Shown: piece by piece, positions 38,191-47,288 of the stretch | Position numbering within the stretch: position 1 is the stretch's first letter | Layout: each line of letters begins with the position of its first letter | Assembly (NCBI RefSeq): GCF_024397895.1 | Contig: NZ_CP073346.1 | Location: forward strand, 2,108,001 to 2,172,000 | From: Pseudomonas benzenivorans | GTDB taxonomy: Bacteria > Pseudomonadota > Gammaproteobacteria > Pseudomonadales > Pseudomonadaceae | Reading direction: 5' to 3' | DNA length: 64,000 nt | Translations under genes and position numbers: made by a program | Notes under the pieces: model-generated | Seen by the model: only the letters and a program-made list of their open reading frames with translations | What the model was told of the DNA's origin: nothing | The model's database searches: none

Positions 38191-38679
38191 TCAGTTGGCC
38201 GGCGCCTGCTCGGTGCCCTGCTGCATGCGCTTGAGCTCTTGGGCATAGAGCGCATCGAAGTTCACCGGCGCCAGCATCAACGCCGGGAACGAGCCGCGTA
38301 CCACCAGGCTGTCCAGGGTCTCGCGGGCGTAGGGGAACAGGATGTTCGGGCAGAAGGCGCCCAGGGTGTGGCTCATGGCCGCTGCTTCCAGGCCCTTGAT
38401 CAGGAAGATACCGGCCTGCTGCACTTCGGCGATGAAGGCAGTTTCTTCGCCGTTCTTCACCGTCACCGAAAGGGTCAGCACCACTTCGTGGAAATCGCCG
38501 TCCAGGCTCTTCTGCCGGGTGTTCAGGTCCAGGGAAACGCTCGGCTTCCACTCCTGACGGAAAATCTCCGGGCTCTTCGGCGCCTCGAAGGACAGGTCAC
38601 GGATGTAGATACGCTGCAGGGAGAACTGCGGGCCCTGTTCGGCCTGAGCGGCGGCGTCACTGCTGGCTTGTTCAGTCAT
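38191..38679 (-). CDS. secB: Protein-export chaperone SecB
   Basis: Tetrameric cytoplasmic chaperone that keeps precursors unfolded and passes them to SecA. The 162-residue protein has the conserved [25 protein letters not shown] and the signature [12 protein letters not shown]. Last gene of rhodanese-grxC-secB on the minus strand, an order shared with P. aeruginosa and similar to enterobacterial yibN-grxC-secB. Confidence 0.98.
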   Translation of the reverse strand: MTEQASSDAAAQAEQGPQFSLQRIYIRDLSFEAPKSPEIFRQEWKPSVSLDLNTRQKSLDGDFHEVVLTLSVTVKNGEETAFIAEVQQAGIFLIKGLEAAAMSHTLGAFCPNILFPYARETLDSLVVRGSFPALMLAPVNFDALYAQELKRMQQGTEQAPAN

Positions 38680-38721
38680 GGCAAATCCTTGTGGTTGGGG
38701 TCTAGGTAGAGCCTATTGATC

Positions 38722-38976
38722 TCATGCCTCGAGCAGCGCGTCCAGCTTGCCGGCGCGCTCCAGGGCATACAACTCGTCGCAACCACCGACATGGGTGGCG
38801 CCGATCCAGATCTGCGGCACCGAGGTGCGCTGCGCCTTGCGCGTCATTTCGGCGCGCAGCTCGGGCTGGCCGTCGACCCTGACTTCCTCGAAGTCGATGC
38901 CCTTGCTCGCCAGCAGCTGCTTGGCGCGAATGCAGTAGGGGCACCAGTCGCTGGAATAGATCAGAACGTCCCGCAT
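38722..38976 (-). CDS. grxC: Glutaredoxin 3
   Basis: Glutathione-dependent disulfide reductase. The 84-residue protein has the dithiol active site WCPYC (Cys12, Cys15), the cis-Pro motif TSVPQIWIG and the glutathione-contact GGCDEL. One base separates it from the upstream rhodanese gene; secB follows 42 bp later. Confidence 0.96.
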   Translation of the reverse strand: MRDVLIYSSDWCPYCIRAKQLLASKGIDFEEVRVDGQPELRAEMTRKAQRTSVPQIWIGATHVGGCDELYALERAGKLDALLEA

Positions 38977-38977
38977 G

Positions 38978-39391
38978 TCACTTCACCAGCGGCAGGTTGT
39001 CGCCACGCCAGCTGGCGATCCCGCCGGACAGCTTGGCGGCGTTGAAGCCGGCCTTCTTCAACTCGCGGCTGGCGGTGCCGGCGTGCTGGCCCATGGCATC
39101 GACCACGATCAGGGTCTTGGCCTTGTGCTTTTCCAGCTCGCCGACACGCCCGGTCAGCTTGTCGTGGGGGATGTGCAGGGCGCCGGCGATATGCCCGGCG
39201 GAGTAGTCCTTCTGCGCACGCACGTCCAGCACCACACCCTGTTCGGTGTTGATCAGCGCGGTGAGTTCGCGACTGCTCAGGCTCTTGCCGCCCTTGAGCA
39301 GCTCGGTGAAAACCAGCAGCGCCAGGAGGACGACAAACGCTCCGCTCAGTACATAGTGGGTAGTAGCAAATTCAATCAGGTTGGCAAGCAT
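38978..39391 (-). CDS. YibN-like membrane-anchored rhodanese-domain protein without the active-site Cys
   Basis: A 137-residue protein with an N-terminal membrane helix (about 12-32) and one cytoplasmic rhodanese domain (LDVRAQKDYSAGHIAGALHIP ... GGIASWRGDNLPLVK). In the active-site loop the sequence is VVDAMGQHAGTAS; aligned to E. coli YibN (VVDGSGMQCQE), the catalytic Cys position is Ala104. It is therefore unlikely to be a thiosulfate sulfurtransferase. Start ATG at 39391. Heads the grxC-secB group, suggesting a role in protein or redox homeostasis rather than sulfur transfer. Confidence 0.88.
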   Translation of the reverse strand: MLANLIEFATTHYVLSGAFVVLLALLVFTELLKGGKSLSSRELTALINTEQGVVLDVRAQKDYSAGHIAGALHIPHDKLTGRVGELEKHKAKTLIVVDAMGQHAGTASRELKKAGFNAAKLSGGIASWRGDNLPLVK

Positions 39392-39534
39392 TGCGCGGTT
39401 CCGGGACGGTAAAATGTCGGCCAGTATACACAGCCCCACAGGTCGGCCAAACCCCGCCTGGCGGTGACGCCTGTGCCACTTGGCCGTAGAATGCCAAGCC
39501 TTTTTTGCCCCCTCAAGCAGAGCGAGCCAGCTTT

Positions 39535-41070
39535 ATGAGCGCCACGCCCAAACCCCTGGTACTGATCATCCTCGATGGCTTCGGCCACAGCGACAGCCCC
39601 GAGTACAACGCCATCCACGCTGCCAACACGCCGGTTTACGACGGCCTGCGCGCCACCCAGCCCCATGGTCTGATCTCCGGCAGCGGCATGGACGTGGGCC
39701 TGCCGGATGGGCAGATGGGCAACTCCGAGGTCGGGCACATGAACCTCGGCGCCGGCCGCGTGGTGTACCAGGACTTCACCCGGGTCACCAAGGCCATTCG
39801 CGACGGCGAGTTCTTCGACAACCCGGCCATCTGCGGCGCGGTCGACCGGGCGGTGGGCGCCGGCAAGGCGGTGCACATCCTCGGCCTGCTGTCCGACGGC
39901 GGCGTGCACAGCCACCGGGAGCACATCGTCGCCATGGCCGAGCTGGCGGCCAAGCGTGGCGCCGACAAGATCTACCTGCACGCCTTCCTCGACGGCCGCG
40001 ACACCCCGCCCAAGAGCGCCCAGTCGTCCATCGAGCTGCTCGACGCCGCGTTCGCCAAACTCGGCAAGGGCCGCATCGCCAGCCTGATCGGCCGCTACTT
40101 CGCCATGGACCGCGACAACCGCTGGGACCGGGTCGAGCAGGCCTACCAGCTGATCGTCGACGGTCAGGGCCAGTACCAGGCTGACGACGCCAGCAGCGGC
40201 CTGGCGGCCGCCTACGCCCGCGGCGAAAGCGACGAGTTCGTCAAGGCCACGGTCATCGGCGCCGCGGCGCCGGTGCAGGACGGCGACGCCGTGGTGTTCA
40301 TGAACTTTCGCGCCGACCGCGCCCGCGAGCTGACCCGCGCCTTCGTCGAGCCGGACTTCAAGGAGTTCGCCCACAGCCGCTGCCCGCAACTGGCCGACTT
40401 CGTCATGCTCACCCAGTACGCCGCGAGCATCCCGGCGCCCAGCGCCTTCAAGCCGGAAGCCCTGACCAATGTGCTCGGCGAATACCTGGCCAAGCAGGGC
40501 AAGACCCAGCTGCGCATTGCCGAGACCGAGAAATACGCCCACGTCACCTTCTTCTTCTCCGGCGGCCGGGAAGAGCCGTTCGCGGGCGAAGAGCGCATCC
40601 TCATTCCCTCGCCGAACGTCGCCACCTATGACCTCAAACCGGAAATGAGCGCACCGGAGGTCACCGACCGCATCGTCGAGGCCATCGAGCAGCAGCGCTA
40701 CGACCTGATCGTGGTCAACTACGCCAACGGCGACATGGTCGGCCACACCGGCGTGTTCAGCGCCGCGGTCCAGGCCGTGGAATGCCTGGATGCCTGTGTC
40801 GGGCGCATCGTCACGGCCCTGGACAAGGTCGGTGGCGAGGCGCTGATCACCGCCGACCACGGCAACGTCGAGCAGATGGAAGACGCCTGCACCGGCCAGG
40901 CCCACACCGCCCACACCTGCGAGCCGGTGCCCTTCATCTATGTCGGCAAGCGCGCGGTGAACCTGCGCCAAGGCGGCGTGCTGGCGGACGTGGCGCCGAC
41001 CCTGCTGACCCTGATGGGCCTGCAGGTACCAGCGGAAATGACCGGCACCAGCATCCTCAGCCTGCCGTAA
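39535..41070 (+). CDS. gpmI: 2,3-bisphosphoglycerate-independent phosphoglycerate mutase
   Basis: Interconverts 3- and 2-phosphoglycerate in glycolysis/gluconeogenesis using two Mn2+. The 511-residue protein has Asp14 in IILDGFGH, the phosphorylated Ser64 in [11 protein letters not shown] and the C-terminal [10 protein letters not shown] and [11 protein letters not shown] metal-ligand motifs. The ATG at 39535 (MSATPKPL) is chosen over one at 39505, whose leader has no homology. Ends at a strong terminator. Confidence 0.97.
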   Translation: MSATPKPLVLIILDGFGHSDSPEYNAIHAANTPVYDGLRATQPHGLISGSGMDVGLPDGQMGNSEVGHMNLGAGRVVYQDFTRVTKAIRDGEFFDNPAICGAVDRAVGAGKAVHILGLLSDGGVHSHREHIVAMAELAAKRGADKIYLHAFLDGRDTPPKSAQSSIELLDAAFAKLGKGRIASLIGRYFAMDRDNRWDRVEQAYQLIVDGQGQYQADDASSGLAAAYARGESDEFVKATVIGAAAPVQDGDAVVFMNFRADRARELTRAFVEPDFKEFAHSRCPQLADFVMLTQYAASIPAPSAFKPEALTNVLGEYLAKQGKTQLRIAETEKYAHVTFFFSGGREEPFAGEERILIPSPNVATYDLKPEMSAPEVTDRIVEAIEQQRYDLIVVNYANGDMVGHTGVFSAAVQAVECLDACVGRIVTALDKVGGEALITADHGNVEQMEDACTGQAHTAHTCEPVPFIYVGKRAVNLRQGGVLADVAPTLLTLMGLQVPAEMTGTSILSLP

Positions 41071-41084
41071 GTGCGATAAACGCC

Positions 41085-41122
41085 TAAACGCCCCACTCCC
41101 TGCGGACTGGGGCGTTTTTTTT
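41085..41122 (+). terminator. Rho-independent terminator of gpmI
   Basis: AAACGCCCCA and TGGGGCGTTT pair across a short bulged loop, followed by eight T. Confidence 0.93.
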
Positions 41123-41176
41123 GCCCGTCACCACGGGCATACTAAGGCCACTCCCCGCCCCGGTGCCGTCATCTCC

Positions 41177-42418
41177 ATGTTTCGCGCCCTCGTACTGATT
41201 GTCCTGTCCTGCCTGTTCGCGCCGGTCTTCGCCGACGAGAAGGCCGACGCCCAGAAGCAGCTGGAAGCCGCCCGCAGCGATGTCGCCGAGCTGAAGAAGC
41301 TGCTGCAGCAGCTGCAGCAGGAGAAATCCGGGGTACAGAAGGACCTGCGCAAGACCGAAACCGAGATGGGCGAGCTGGAGAAACAGGTCGAGGGCCTGCA
41401 GCAGGAGCTGCAGCAGAGCGAAGAGGAAATCCAGCGCCTCGACAGTGAGAAAAAAAAACTCCAGGGCGCACGCCTTGAGCAGCAGCGGCTGATCGGCATC
41501 CAGGCCCGCGCGGCCTACCAGAGCGGCCGCCAGGAATACCTCAAGCTGCTGCTCAACCAGCAGAACCCGGAAAAGTTCTCGCGCACACTGACCTACTACG
41601 ACTACCTCAGCGAAGCGCGCATGGAGCAGCTGAACCTGTTCAACGAAACCCTGCGCCAACTGCACAACGTCGAACAGGACATCGCCAACCAGCAGCGCCA
41701 GCTGCAGGAACAGAAGAGCGCCCTGGACAGCCGCCGCGAGCAACTCGCCCAGGCGCGCCAGGAGCGCCAGCAGGCCCTGGCCAAGCTGAATCAGGAATTC
41801 TCCGCCCGCGACCGCAAGCTCAAGACGCGCCAGCAGGAACAGCAGCAGCTGGCGCGGGTGCTGAAGACCATCGAGGCGACCCTCGCCCGCCAGGCCCGCG
41901 AAGCCGAAGAGGCGCGCCAGCGGGCCCTGGCCGAAGCCCGCCAACGGCCACGCCAGGATGGCAGCGCCAACGCCGGCGGCCCGCTGGTCAGCGCCGGGGC
42001 CAGCTATGGCGGCCCCTTCGCCAAGGCCCGCGGCAAGCTGCCCTGGCCCGTCGACGGACGCCTGGTGGCGCGCTACGGCACGCCGCGCGGCGGCGACGCC
42101 CGGACCAAGTGGGACGGCGTACTGATCGGCGCCGCCGCCGGCAGCCAGGTGCGCGCGGTGCATGGCGGCCGCGTGGTCTTCGCCGACTGGTTGCGCGGCG
42201 CCGGGCTTCTGGTCATTCTCGACCATGGCAACGGGTACCTGAGCCTGTACGGGCACAACCAGAGCCTGCTGAAGGACCCCGGCGATCTGGTCAAGGCCGG
42301 CGAACCCATCGCCACCGTCGGCACCAGTGGTGGCCAGGACACGCCAGCCCTGTATTTTGCGATTCGCCAGCAGGGCCGCCCCAGCGATCCGGCACAATGG
42401 TGCCGGGCGCAAGGATAA
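41177..42418 (+). CDS. EnvC-like murein hydrolase activator (degenerate LytM domain)
   Basis: Periplasmic activator of AmiA/B-type amidases in septal cell-wall splitting. The 413-residue protein has a signal peptide (1-19, PVFA-D), a long Gln/Glu/Arg-rich coiled coil (about 22-260) and a C-terminal LytM fold (about 290-410). The zinc ligands of active LytM peptidases are missing: the HxxxD position reads WDGVLI and the HxH position ALYFAIR. It therefore acts through partner amidases, like E. coli EnvC. ctpA follows 32 bp later. Confidence 0.9.
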   Translation: MFRALVLIVLSCLFAPVFADEKADAQKQLEAARSDVAELKKLLQQLQQEKSGVQKDLRKTETEMGELEKQVEGLQQELQQSEEEIQRLDSEKKKLQGARLEQQRLIGIQARAAYQSGRQEYLKLLLNQQNPEKFSRTLTYYDYLSEARMEQLNLFNETLRQLHNVEQDIANQQRQLQEQKSALDSRREQLAQARQERQQALAKLNQEFSARDRKLKTRQQEQQQLARVLKTIEATLARQAREAEEARQRALAEARQRPRQDGSANAGGPLVSAGASYGGPFAKARGKLPWPVDGRLVARYGTPRGGDARTKWDGVLIGAAAGSQVRAVHGGRVVFADWLRGAGLLVILDHGNGYLSLYGHNQSLLKDPGDLVKAGEPIATVGTSGGQDTPALYFAIRQQGRPSDPAQWCRAQG

Positions 42419-42450
42419 GCGCCACCTCATTCCGTAGGAGTTAGTTCGAC

Positions 42451-43761
42451 ATGCCGCATCTGCCTCGTCTCACCACTCTGGCCCTGAGCATCGCCCTGCT
42501 TGGCGGCGCGCCCCTGCTGCACGCGGCGGAACCGTCGGAGGCGGCCGAGCCCACGGTGAGTGACAAGGCGCCACTGCCACTGGAGGACCTGCGCACCTTC
42601 GCCGAGGTGCTCGACCGCATCAAGGCAGCCTATGTCGAGCCGATCAGCGACAAGACCCTGCTGGAAAACGCGATCAAGGGCATGCTGAGCAACCTCGACC
42701 CGCACTCGGCCTACCTCGACATCGACGCCTTCCGCGAGCTGCAGGAAAGCACCAGCGGCGAGTTCGGCGGCCTGGGCATCGAGGTCGGCATGGAGGACGG
42801 TTTCGTCAAGGTGGTGTCGCCGATCGACGACACCCCCGCCTCCAAGGCCGGCATCCAGCCGGGCGACCTGATCATCAAGATCGACGGCCAGCCGACCAAG
42901 GGCCTGTCCATGCTCGAGGCGGTGGACAAGATGCGCGGCGAAGCCGGCAGCAAGATTCAGCTGACCCTGGTCCGCGAAGGCGGCAAGCCGTTCGACGTCG
43001 AGCTGACCCGCGCGGTGATCAAGGTCCGCAGCGTCAAGAGCCAGCTGCTCGACGACGGCTACGGCTACCTGCGCATCACCCAGTTCCAGGTCAACAGCGG
43101 CGAAGAGGTACTCAAGGCACTGAACAAGCTGCGCAAGGACAACGGCAAGAAGCTGCGCGGCCTGGTCCTGGACCTGCGCAACAACCCCGGCGGCGTGCTG
43201 CAGGCCGCGGTGGAGGTGTCCGACCACTTCCTCAAGAAGGGCCTGATCGTCTACACCGAGGGGCGCATCGCCAACTCCGAGCTGCGCTTCTCCGCCGACC
43301 CGGCCGACGCCAGCGAGGGCGTGCCGCTGGTGGTGCTGATCAACGGCGGCAGCGCCTCGGCTTCGGAAATCGTCGCCGGCGCCCTGCAGGACCACAAGCG
43401 TGGCGTGCTGATGGGCACCGGCAGCTTCGGCAAGGGCTCGGTGCAGACGGTGCTGCCGCTGAACAACGACCGCGCCCTGAAGCTCACCACCGCGCTCTAC
43501 TACACGCCCAATGGCCGCTCGATCCAGGCCCAGGGCATAGTGCCGGATATCGAAGTGGCGCGCGCCAAGCTGACCCGCGAACAGGACGAAGGCAACTTCA
43601 AGGAAGCCGACCTGCAGGGCCACCTGGGCAATGGCAATGGCGGCGCCGACCAGCCGAGCAAGGCCAAGAGCAAGAAACCGCTACGCCCGCAGGACGACGA
43701 CTATCAGCTGGCCCAGGCGCTCAACCTGCTCAAGGGGCTGAACGTCACCCGCGGCGAATGA
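42451..43761 (+). CDS. ctpA: Carboxy-terminal processing peptidase, family S41
   Basis: Periplasmic Ser/Lys protease; in P. aeruginosa CtpA with its lipoprotein adaptor degrades cell-wall hydrolases. The 436-residue protein has a signal peptide (about 1-22, LLHAA-E), a PDZ domain (about 95-175, GLGIEVGMEDGFVKVVSP and GDLIIKIDG), nucleophile Ser in NGGSASASEIVAG and general-base Lys in GSFGKGSVQT. The C-terminal tail is basic and Pro/Lys-rich. Pairing with the envC-like gene links it to peptidoglycan remodelling. Confidence 0.93.
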   Translation: MPHLPRLTTLALSIALLGGAPLLHAAEPSEAAEPTVSDKAPLPLEDLRTFAEVLDRIKAAYVEPISDKTLLENAIKGMLSNLDPHSAYLDIDAFRELQESTSGEFGGLGIEVGMEDGFVKVVSPIDDTPASKAGIQPGDLIIKIDGQPTKGLSMLEAVDKMRGEAGSKIQLTLVREGGKPFDVELTRAVIKVRSVKSQLLDDGYGYLRITQFQVNSGEEVLKALNKLRKDNGKKLRGLVLDLRNNPGGVLQAAVEVSDHFLKKGLIVYTEGRIANSELRFSADPADASEGVPLVVLINGGSASASEIVAGALQDHKRGVLMGTGSFGKGSVQTVLPLNNDRALKLTTALYYTPNGRSIQAQGIVPDIEVARAKLTREQDEGNFKEADLQGHLGNGNGGADQPSKAKSKKPLRPQDDDYQLAQALNLLKGLNVTRGE

Positions 43762-43775
43762 TCCCCCGCCCAAAC

Positions 43776-43807
43776 AAAAAAGCCCGGCACTGAGTCCGGG
43801 CTTTTTT
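43776..43807. terminator. Bidirectional Rho-independent terminator
   Basis: AAAAAAGCCCGG-CACTGAGT-CCGGGCTTTTTT lies between ctpA and the convergent binding-protein gene, with T-runs on both strands. Confidence 0.93.
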
Positions 43808-43820
43808 GTTGCCTTGGCGG

Positions 43821-44576
43821 TTACAGGTAGCTGTCGGTCATGTCATCGACGAAACCTTCGCTGCGCAGCTCGTCCAGGGCCTTCTGCAGACGCTGCACCA
43901 CCTCGTCCGGGGTGTCCTTGTTCAGCGCCAGGTAGAGCTCGGCCTCGTTGAAGCGCAGCACCGTGGTCAGGCCGCTGACGCCTTCCTGCTTGGCCAGGTA
44001 GCGACCGACCGGATCGGTGGTGGCCCACAGGTCGATCTGCCCCTTGAGCAGCTTCTGCACGTTCTGCTGGTCGCGCAGCGCATTGATCGGCTGCAGTCCC
44101 TGGGACTCCAGGTGCTGGCTGACCGCGTCGTTCTTGTAGGCGCCGACCTTGTATTGCCCCGCCTCCTTCAGGCTTTTCAGACTGAGGTTGTTGCCCGGTG
44201 CGGCGAGCAGCACCCAGCCGGACTTGGCGATCGGCCCGACCCACTTGAACAGCGGCTGGCGCTCGGGGGTGAAGGTGGTGGAGAACAGCCCGTAGTTGGG
44301 CTTGTCCAGGGTCAGCCGGTACAGGCGATCCCAGGGAAAGCGCAGGGTCAGGCTGTAATCGATCTTGGCCCGCTTGAACATGGCGCGGACGACCTCCGCG
44401 CTGATGCCGTCGATGCCGTCGTCCCGGGCGAAGTTCTTGTCGTCGACCGCCATGTTGAACGGCGGGAAGTTCTCGGTCAGCAGCACCACCTTGTAACCAT
44501 AGGGCAACTCGGCATGGGCCGCACAGGCACTGAGGATGAGCCCGAACAACAGGCCGATTTTCAAAGTTTTCAACAT
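43821..44576 (-). CDS. Periplasmic solute-binding protein family 3 paralogue (third in transcription order)
   Basis: A 251-residue exported protein of the amino-acid binding (SBP_bac_3) type: signal peptide about 1-22 (CAAHA-E), then YKVVLLTENFPPFNMAV, LRFPWDRLYR, LFKWVGPIAKSGWVLLAA and RFNEAELYLALN. It is one of three tandem paralogues on this strand with matching blocks and no permease or ATPase nearby. Ligand unknown. P. aeruginosa carries similar tandem genes just before hisF. Confidence 0.87.
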   Translation of the reverse strand: MLKTLKIGLLFGLILSACAAHAELPYGYKVVLLTENFPPFNMAVDDKNFARDDGIDGISAEVVRAMFKRAKIDYSLTLRFPWDRLYRLTLDKPNYGLFSTTFTPERQPLFKWVGPIAKSGWVLLAAPGNNLSLKSLKEAGQYKVGAYKNDAVSQHLESQGLQPINALRDQQNVQKLLKGQIDLWATTDPVGRYLAKQEGVSGLTTVLRFNEAELYLALNKDTPDEVVQRLQKALDELRSEGFVDDMTDSYL

Positions 44577-44675
44577 AAGTCTCCCCGCTCGCTTGATTTG
44601 TGATTATGGCTAGCGGCTTCCCTGCTTGGGCGAAGCCCCGGCGACGAATGACGCTGGCGTCGACCGTCCTTGTCA

Positions 44676-44700
44676 GTGCGCCGGCTTGTGGCCGGCGCAC
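44676..44700 (-). repeat. Intercistronic 10-bp hairpin between binding-protein genes
   Basis: GTGCGCCGGC and GCCGGCGCAC form a perfect stem with loop TTGTG immediately after the stop of the gene at 44706. No T-run; probably an mRNA-stability or weak termination element. Confidence 0.55.
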
Positions 44701-44705
44701 AGGTG

Positions 44706-45461
44706 TTACAGATAGCTGTTGAGGATATCGTCGACGAATCCCTCGTCGCGCATCTTGTCCAGCTCGCTTTGCAGCTTCTCCACCACCTCATCCGGCACTT
44801 CCTTGTTGAGTGCCAGATAGAGTTGCGCACTGTCGAAACGCAGCACGGTTTTCAGTCCGGAGATGCCGGACTGCTTCGCCAGATAACGGCCGGCCGGATC
44901 GCCAGTGGCCCAGAGGTCGATCTTACCTGCCACGAGCTTCTCGGCGTTCATCTGGTCGCGCAACGCGGTGATCGGCTGCAGCCCCCGTTCCTCCAAGTGC
45001 TGGGCGATGGCATCACCCTTGTAGGCGCCGATCTTGTACTGCTTGGCCTCTTCCAGGCTGCTCAGGCTGATCGGGCTGTCGCCCCGGGCGAGCAGCACCC
45101 AGTCGTCCGGACCGATCGGCCCGACCCACTTGAACAGCGCTTCGCGCTCCGGCAGGCGTGCGGTGACGAATACCCCGTAGCCCGGCTTCTCCAGGGCCAG
45201 TTTGTAGATGCGGTCCCAGGGAAAGCGCAGGGTCAGGTTGTACTCGATGCCAGTGCGCCTGAACATCTCGCGGACGATGTCCACGGCGATGCCATCGAGG
45301 TTGTCTTCCTGGGCGAAGTTCTTGCCGTTGATCGCCATGTTGTAGGGCGGAAAGTTCTCGGTGAGCAGCACCATGCGGTAGTCCGGGTCGATCTCGGCGT
45401 GGGCCGCGCCCGCCATCAGCACCAGGGTGCCGGCCAAGGCCAGCCACAGACGTTTAAACAT
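44706..45461 (-). CDS. Periplasmic solute-binding protein family 3 paralogue (second)
   Basis: A 251-residue exported protein with a signal peptide (about 1-22, AAHA-E) and the same blocks as its neighbours: YRMVLLTENFPPYNMAI, LRFPWDRIYK, LFKWVGPIGPDDWVLLA and RFDSAQLYLALN. The C-terminus DEGFVDDILNSYL closely matches the 43821 gene. The ATG at 45461 is used. Lies between the other two paralogues with gaps of about 130 and 100 bp. Ligand unknown; may be a stand-alone sensor-type binding protein. Confidence 0.87.
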   Translation of the reverse strand: MFKRLWLALAGTLVLMAGAAHAEIDPDYRMVLLTENFPPYNMAINGKNFAQEDNLDGIAVDIVREMFRRTGIEYNLTLRFPWDRIYKLALEKPGYGVFVTARLPEREALFKWVGPIGPDDWVLLARGDSPISLSSLEEAKQYKIGAYKGDAIAQHLEERGLQPITALRDQMNAEKLVAGKIDLWATGDPAGRYLAKQSGISGLKTVLRFDSAQLYLALNKEVPDEVVEKLQSELDKMRDEGFVDDILNSYL

Positions 45462-45564
45462 GGATGCTCCCGTTGTTATAAATGCACAGGCGGGCCAGCA
45501 TACCCAGCATGACCCGCTTCGCCCAGCCTCCATTGGCAAATCGCGGCGGCGCCTGCGCCGGACC

Positions 45565-46299
45565 TCAGTAGCGCGCCACGATAGCGCTCAGTTCGCCCTC
45601 GGCACGCAGGGCATCCAGGGCACCCTGCAGGCGCTGCACCAGCTCGTCGGGGGTGGCCAGGTTGAGCGCCAGGTAGAGCTCGGCGGTGTGGAAGCGCTGC
45701 ACCACCCTGAGCGCGTCCAGGCCCTCCTGCCTGGCCACGTAGCGCCCGCTCGGGTCGGCGGTCACCCACAGGTCTATCTGCCCCTTGAGCAGCTTCTCGA
45801 CGTTCTTGTTGTCGCGCAGCGCGGTTTGCACCGGCAGGCCCCGGTCGATCAGGTACTGACTGATGGCATCGCCCTTGTAGCCGCCGATGCGGTACTTCGC
45901 CGCCCCTTGCAGATCGCTCAGCTGGATCGGGCTGTCGGCCTTGGCCATCAGCACCCAGTCGTTGCTGGCAATCGGCCCGACCCACTTGAACAGTTTCTCC
46001 CGCGCCGGCGTGCGAGCCGTGGAGAACAGACCGTAACCGGGCTCGTCGAGCGCCTGCTGGTACACCCGCTGCCAGGGGAAGCGCAGGATCTGCTGGCACT
46101 CGACCTCGGCACGCTTGCAGACCGCGTGCAGGGTGTCCGAGCTGATGCCGGTGATGCCGTCGTTCTTGGCGAAGTTGCGGCCGCTGACCGACTGGTTGAA
46201 GGGGGCGAGGTTTTCGGTGAGCAGGACCAGGTTCTGGGCTTGCGCAAGACTGCCGCCAAGCAGCAGAAGAACAGCAGCGAATAGCCGTACAGCAGGCAT
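45565..46299 (-). CDS. Periplasmic solute-binding protein family 3 paralogue (first)
   Basis: A 244-residue exported protein, the most divergent of the three. Signal peptide about 1-21 (LAQA-Q), then LVLLTENLAPFNQSV, LRFPWQRVYQ, LFKWVGPIASNDWVLMA and RFHTAELYLALN. It has extra cysteine at CKRAEVEC, possibly a disulfide. The start ATG at 46299 fits the signal peptide; the frame runs further upstream without a credible start. First gene in the direction of transcription. Confidence 0.85.
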   Translation of the reverse strand: MPAVRLFAAVLLLLGGSLAQAQNLVLLTENLAPFNQSVSGRNFAKNDGITGISSDTLHAVCKRAEVECQQILRFPWQRVYQQALDEPGYGLFSTARTPAREKLFKWVGPIASNDWVLMAKADSPIQLSDLQGAAKYRIGGYKGDAISQYLIDRGLPVQTALRDNKNVEKLLKGQIDLWVTADPSGRYVARQEGLDALRVVQRFHTAELYLALNLATPDELVQRLQGALDALRAEGELSAIVARY

Positions 46300-46434
46300 C
46301 GGGGACTCCGTGTCGGATAACAGCGATCTGGGGCACACGGACGGCCGGTGCGCGGACGCTGAAATTCTAACGAAGCGAGTGCGGCGGGTCTGTCGACTCC
46401 GCCGCACTCCACGCCGCTGGGCGCGCCTGGGCGG

Positions 46435-47205
46435 TCAGCGCACCGTGATGCCGCGGCTGGCCAGGTAGGCCTTGGCCTCCGGCACGGTGTACTCGCCGAA
46501 GTGGAAGATGCTCGCGGCCAGCACCGCGTCGGCCTTGCCCTCGAGGATGCCGGCGGCCAGGTGCTCGAGGTTGCCGACGCCGCCGGAAGCGATCACCGGG
46601 ATGCCGACGAACTCGCTGATGGCGCGGGTGACGCCCAGGTCATAGCCGCTCTTGACGCCATCCTGATCCATGCTGGTCAGGAGGATTTCGCCGGCGCCCA
46701 GGTCTTCCATCTTCTTCGCCCAGAGCACCGCGTCCAGGCCGGTGGGCTTGCGCCCGCCGTGGGTGAAGATCTCCCAGCGCGGCGCCTCGCCCGGGCCGGA
46801 GACCTTCTTGGCGTCGATGGCGACGACTATGCACTGCGAGCCGAAACGCGAGGCGGCCTCGCCGACGAACTCGGGGGTGAATACCGCCGCGGTATTGATC
46901 GACACCTTGTCGGCGCCGGCGTTGAGCAGGTTGCGGATGTCCTGCACGGTGCGCACCCCGCCGCCAACGGTCAGCGGGATAAACACCTGGCTGGCCATGC
47001 GCTCCACCGTGTGCAGGGTGGTGTCGCGGCCGTCGACGCTGGCGGTGATGTCGAGGAAGGTGATCTCGTCGGCGCCCTGCTCGTCGTAACGGCGGGCGAT
47101 CTCCACCGGGTCGCCGGCGTCGCGGATGTTCTCGAACTTGACGCCCTTGACCACGCGGCCGTTGTCCACGTCGAGGCAGGGGATGATGCGTTTGGCGAGG
47201 GCCAT
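46435..47205 (-). CDS. hisF: Imidazole glycerol phosphate synthase cyclase subunit HisF
   Basis: With HisH, makes imidazole glycerol phosphate and AICAR. The 256-residue TIM barrel has the catalytic Asp in [11 protein letters not shown] and the second in VVAIDAKK, and the phosphate-binding loops TVGGGVRT and ASGGVGN. The ATG at 47205 is preceded by GAGAGA. Last gene of hisB-hisH-DUF2164-hisA-hisF on this strand. Confidence 0.97.
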   Translation of the reverse strand: MALAKRIIPCLDVDNGRVVKGVKFENIRDAGDPVEIARRYDEQGADEITFLDITASVDGRDTTLHTVERMASQVFIPLTVGGGVRTVQDIRNLLNAGADKVSINTAAVFTPEFVGEAASRFGSQCIVVAIDAKKVSGPGEAPRWEIFTHGGRKPTGLDAVLWAKKMEDLGAGEILLTSMDQDGVKSGYDLGVTRAISEFVGIPVIASGGVGNLEHLAAGILEGKADAVLAASIFHFGEYTVPEAKAYLASRGITVR

Positions 47206-47222
47206 GGCAATCTCTCTCGTAG

Positions 47223-47239
47223 GGTGCGCCGGGCGCACC
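47223..47239. repeat. Palindromic GGTGCGC-CGG-GCGCACC element between hisA and hisF
   Basis: Perfect 7-bp arms with a 3-nt loop, preceded by GTAG. GTAGGGTGCGC-type palindromes recur between genes in Pseudomonas genomes, so this looks like a copy of a dispersed small repeat. Only one copy is obvious in this window. Confidence 0.5.
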
Positions 47240-47288
47240 GAAAACCGTCACAGGTGCGCGAGGCCTAGGCGGCCCCGCACACCCGACC

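Noticed and set aside
44641..45564. CRISPR-like or tandem DNA repeats around the binding-protein paralogues
   Set aside because: Similarity is at protein level across three genes; no regular short repeats with spacers were seen here or elsewhere in the window.
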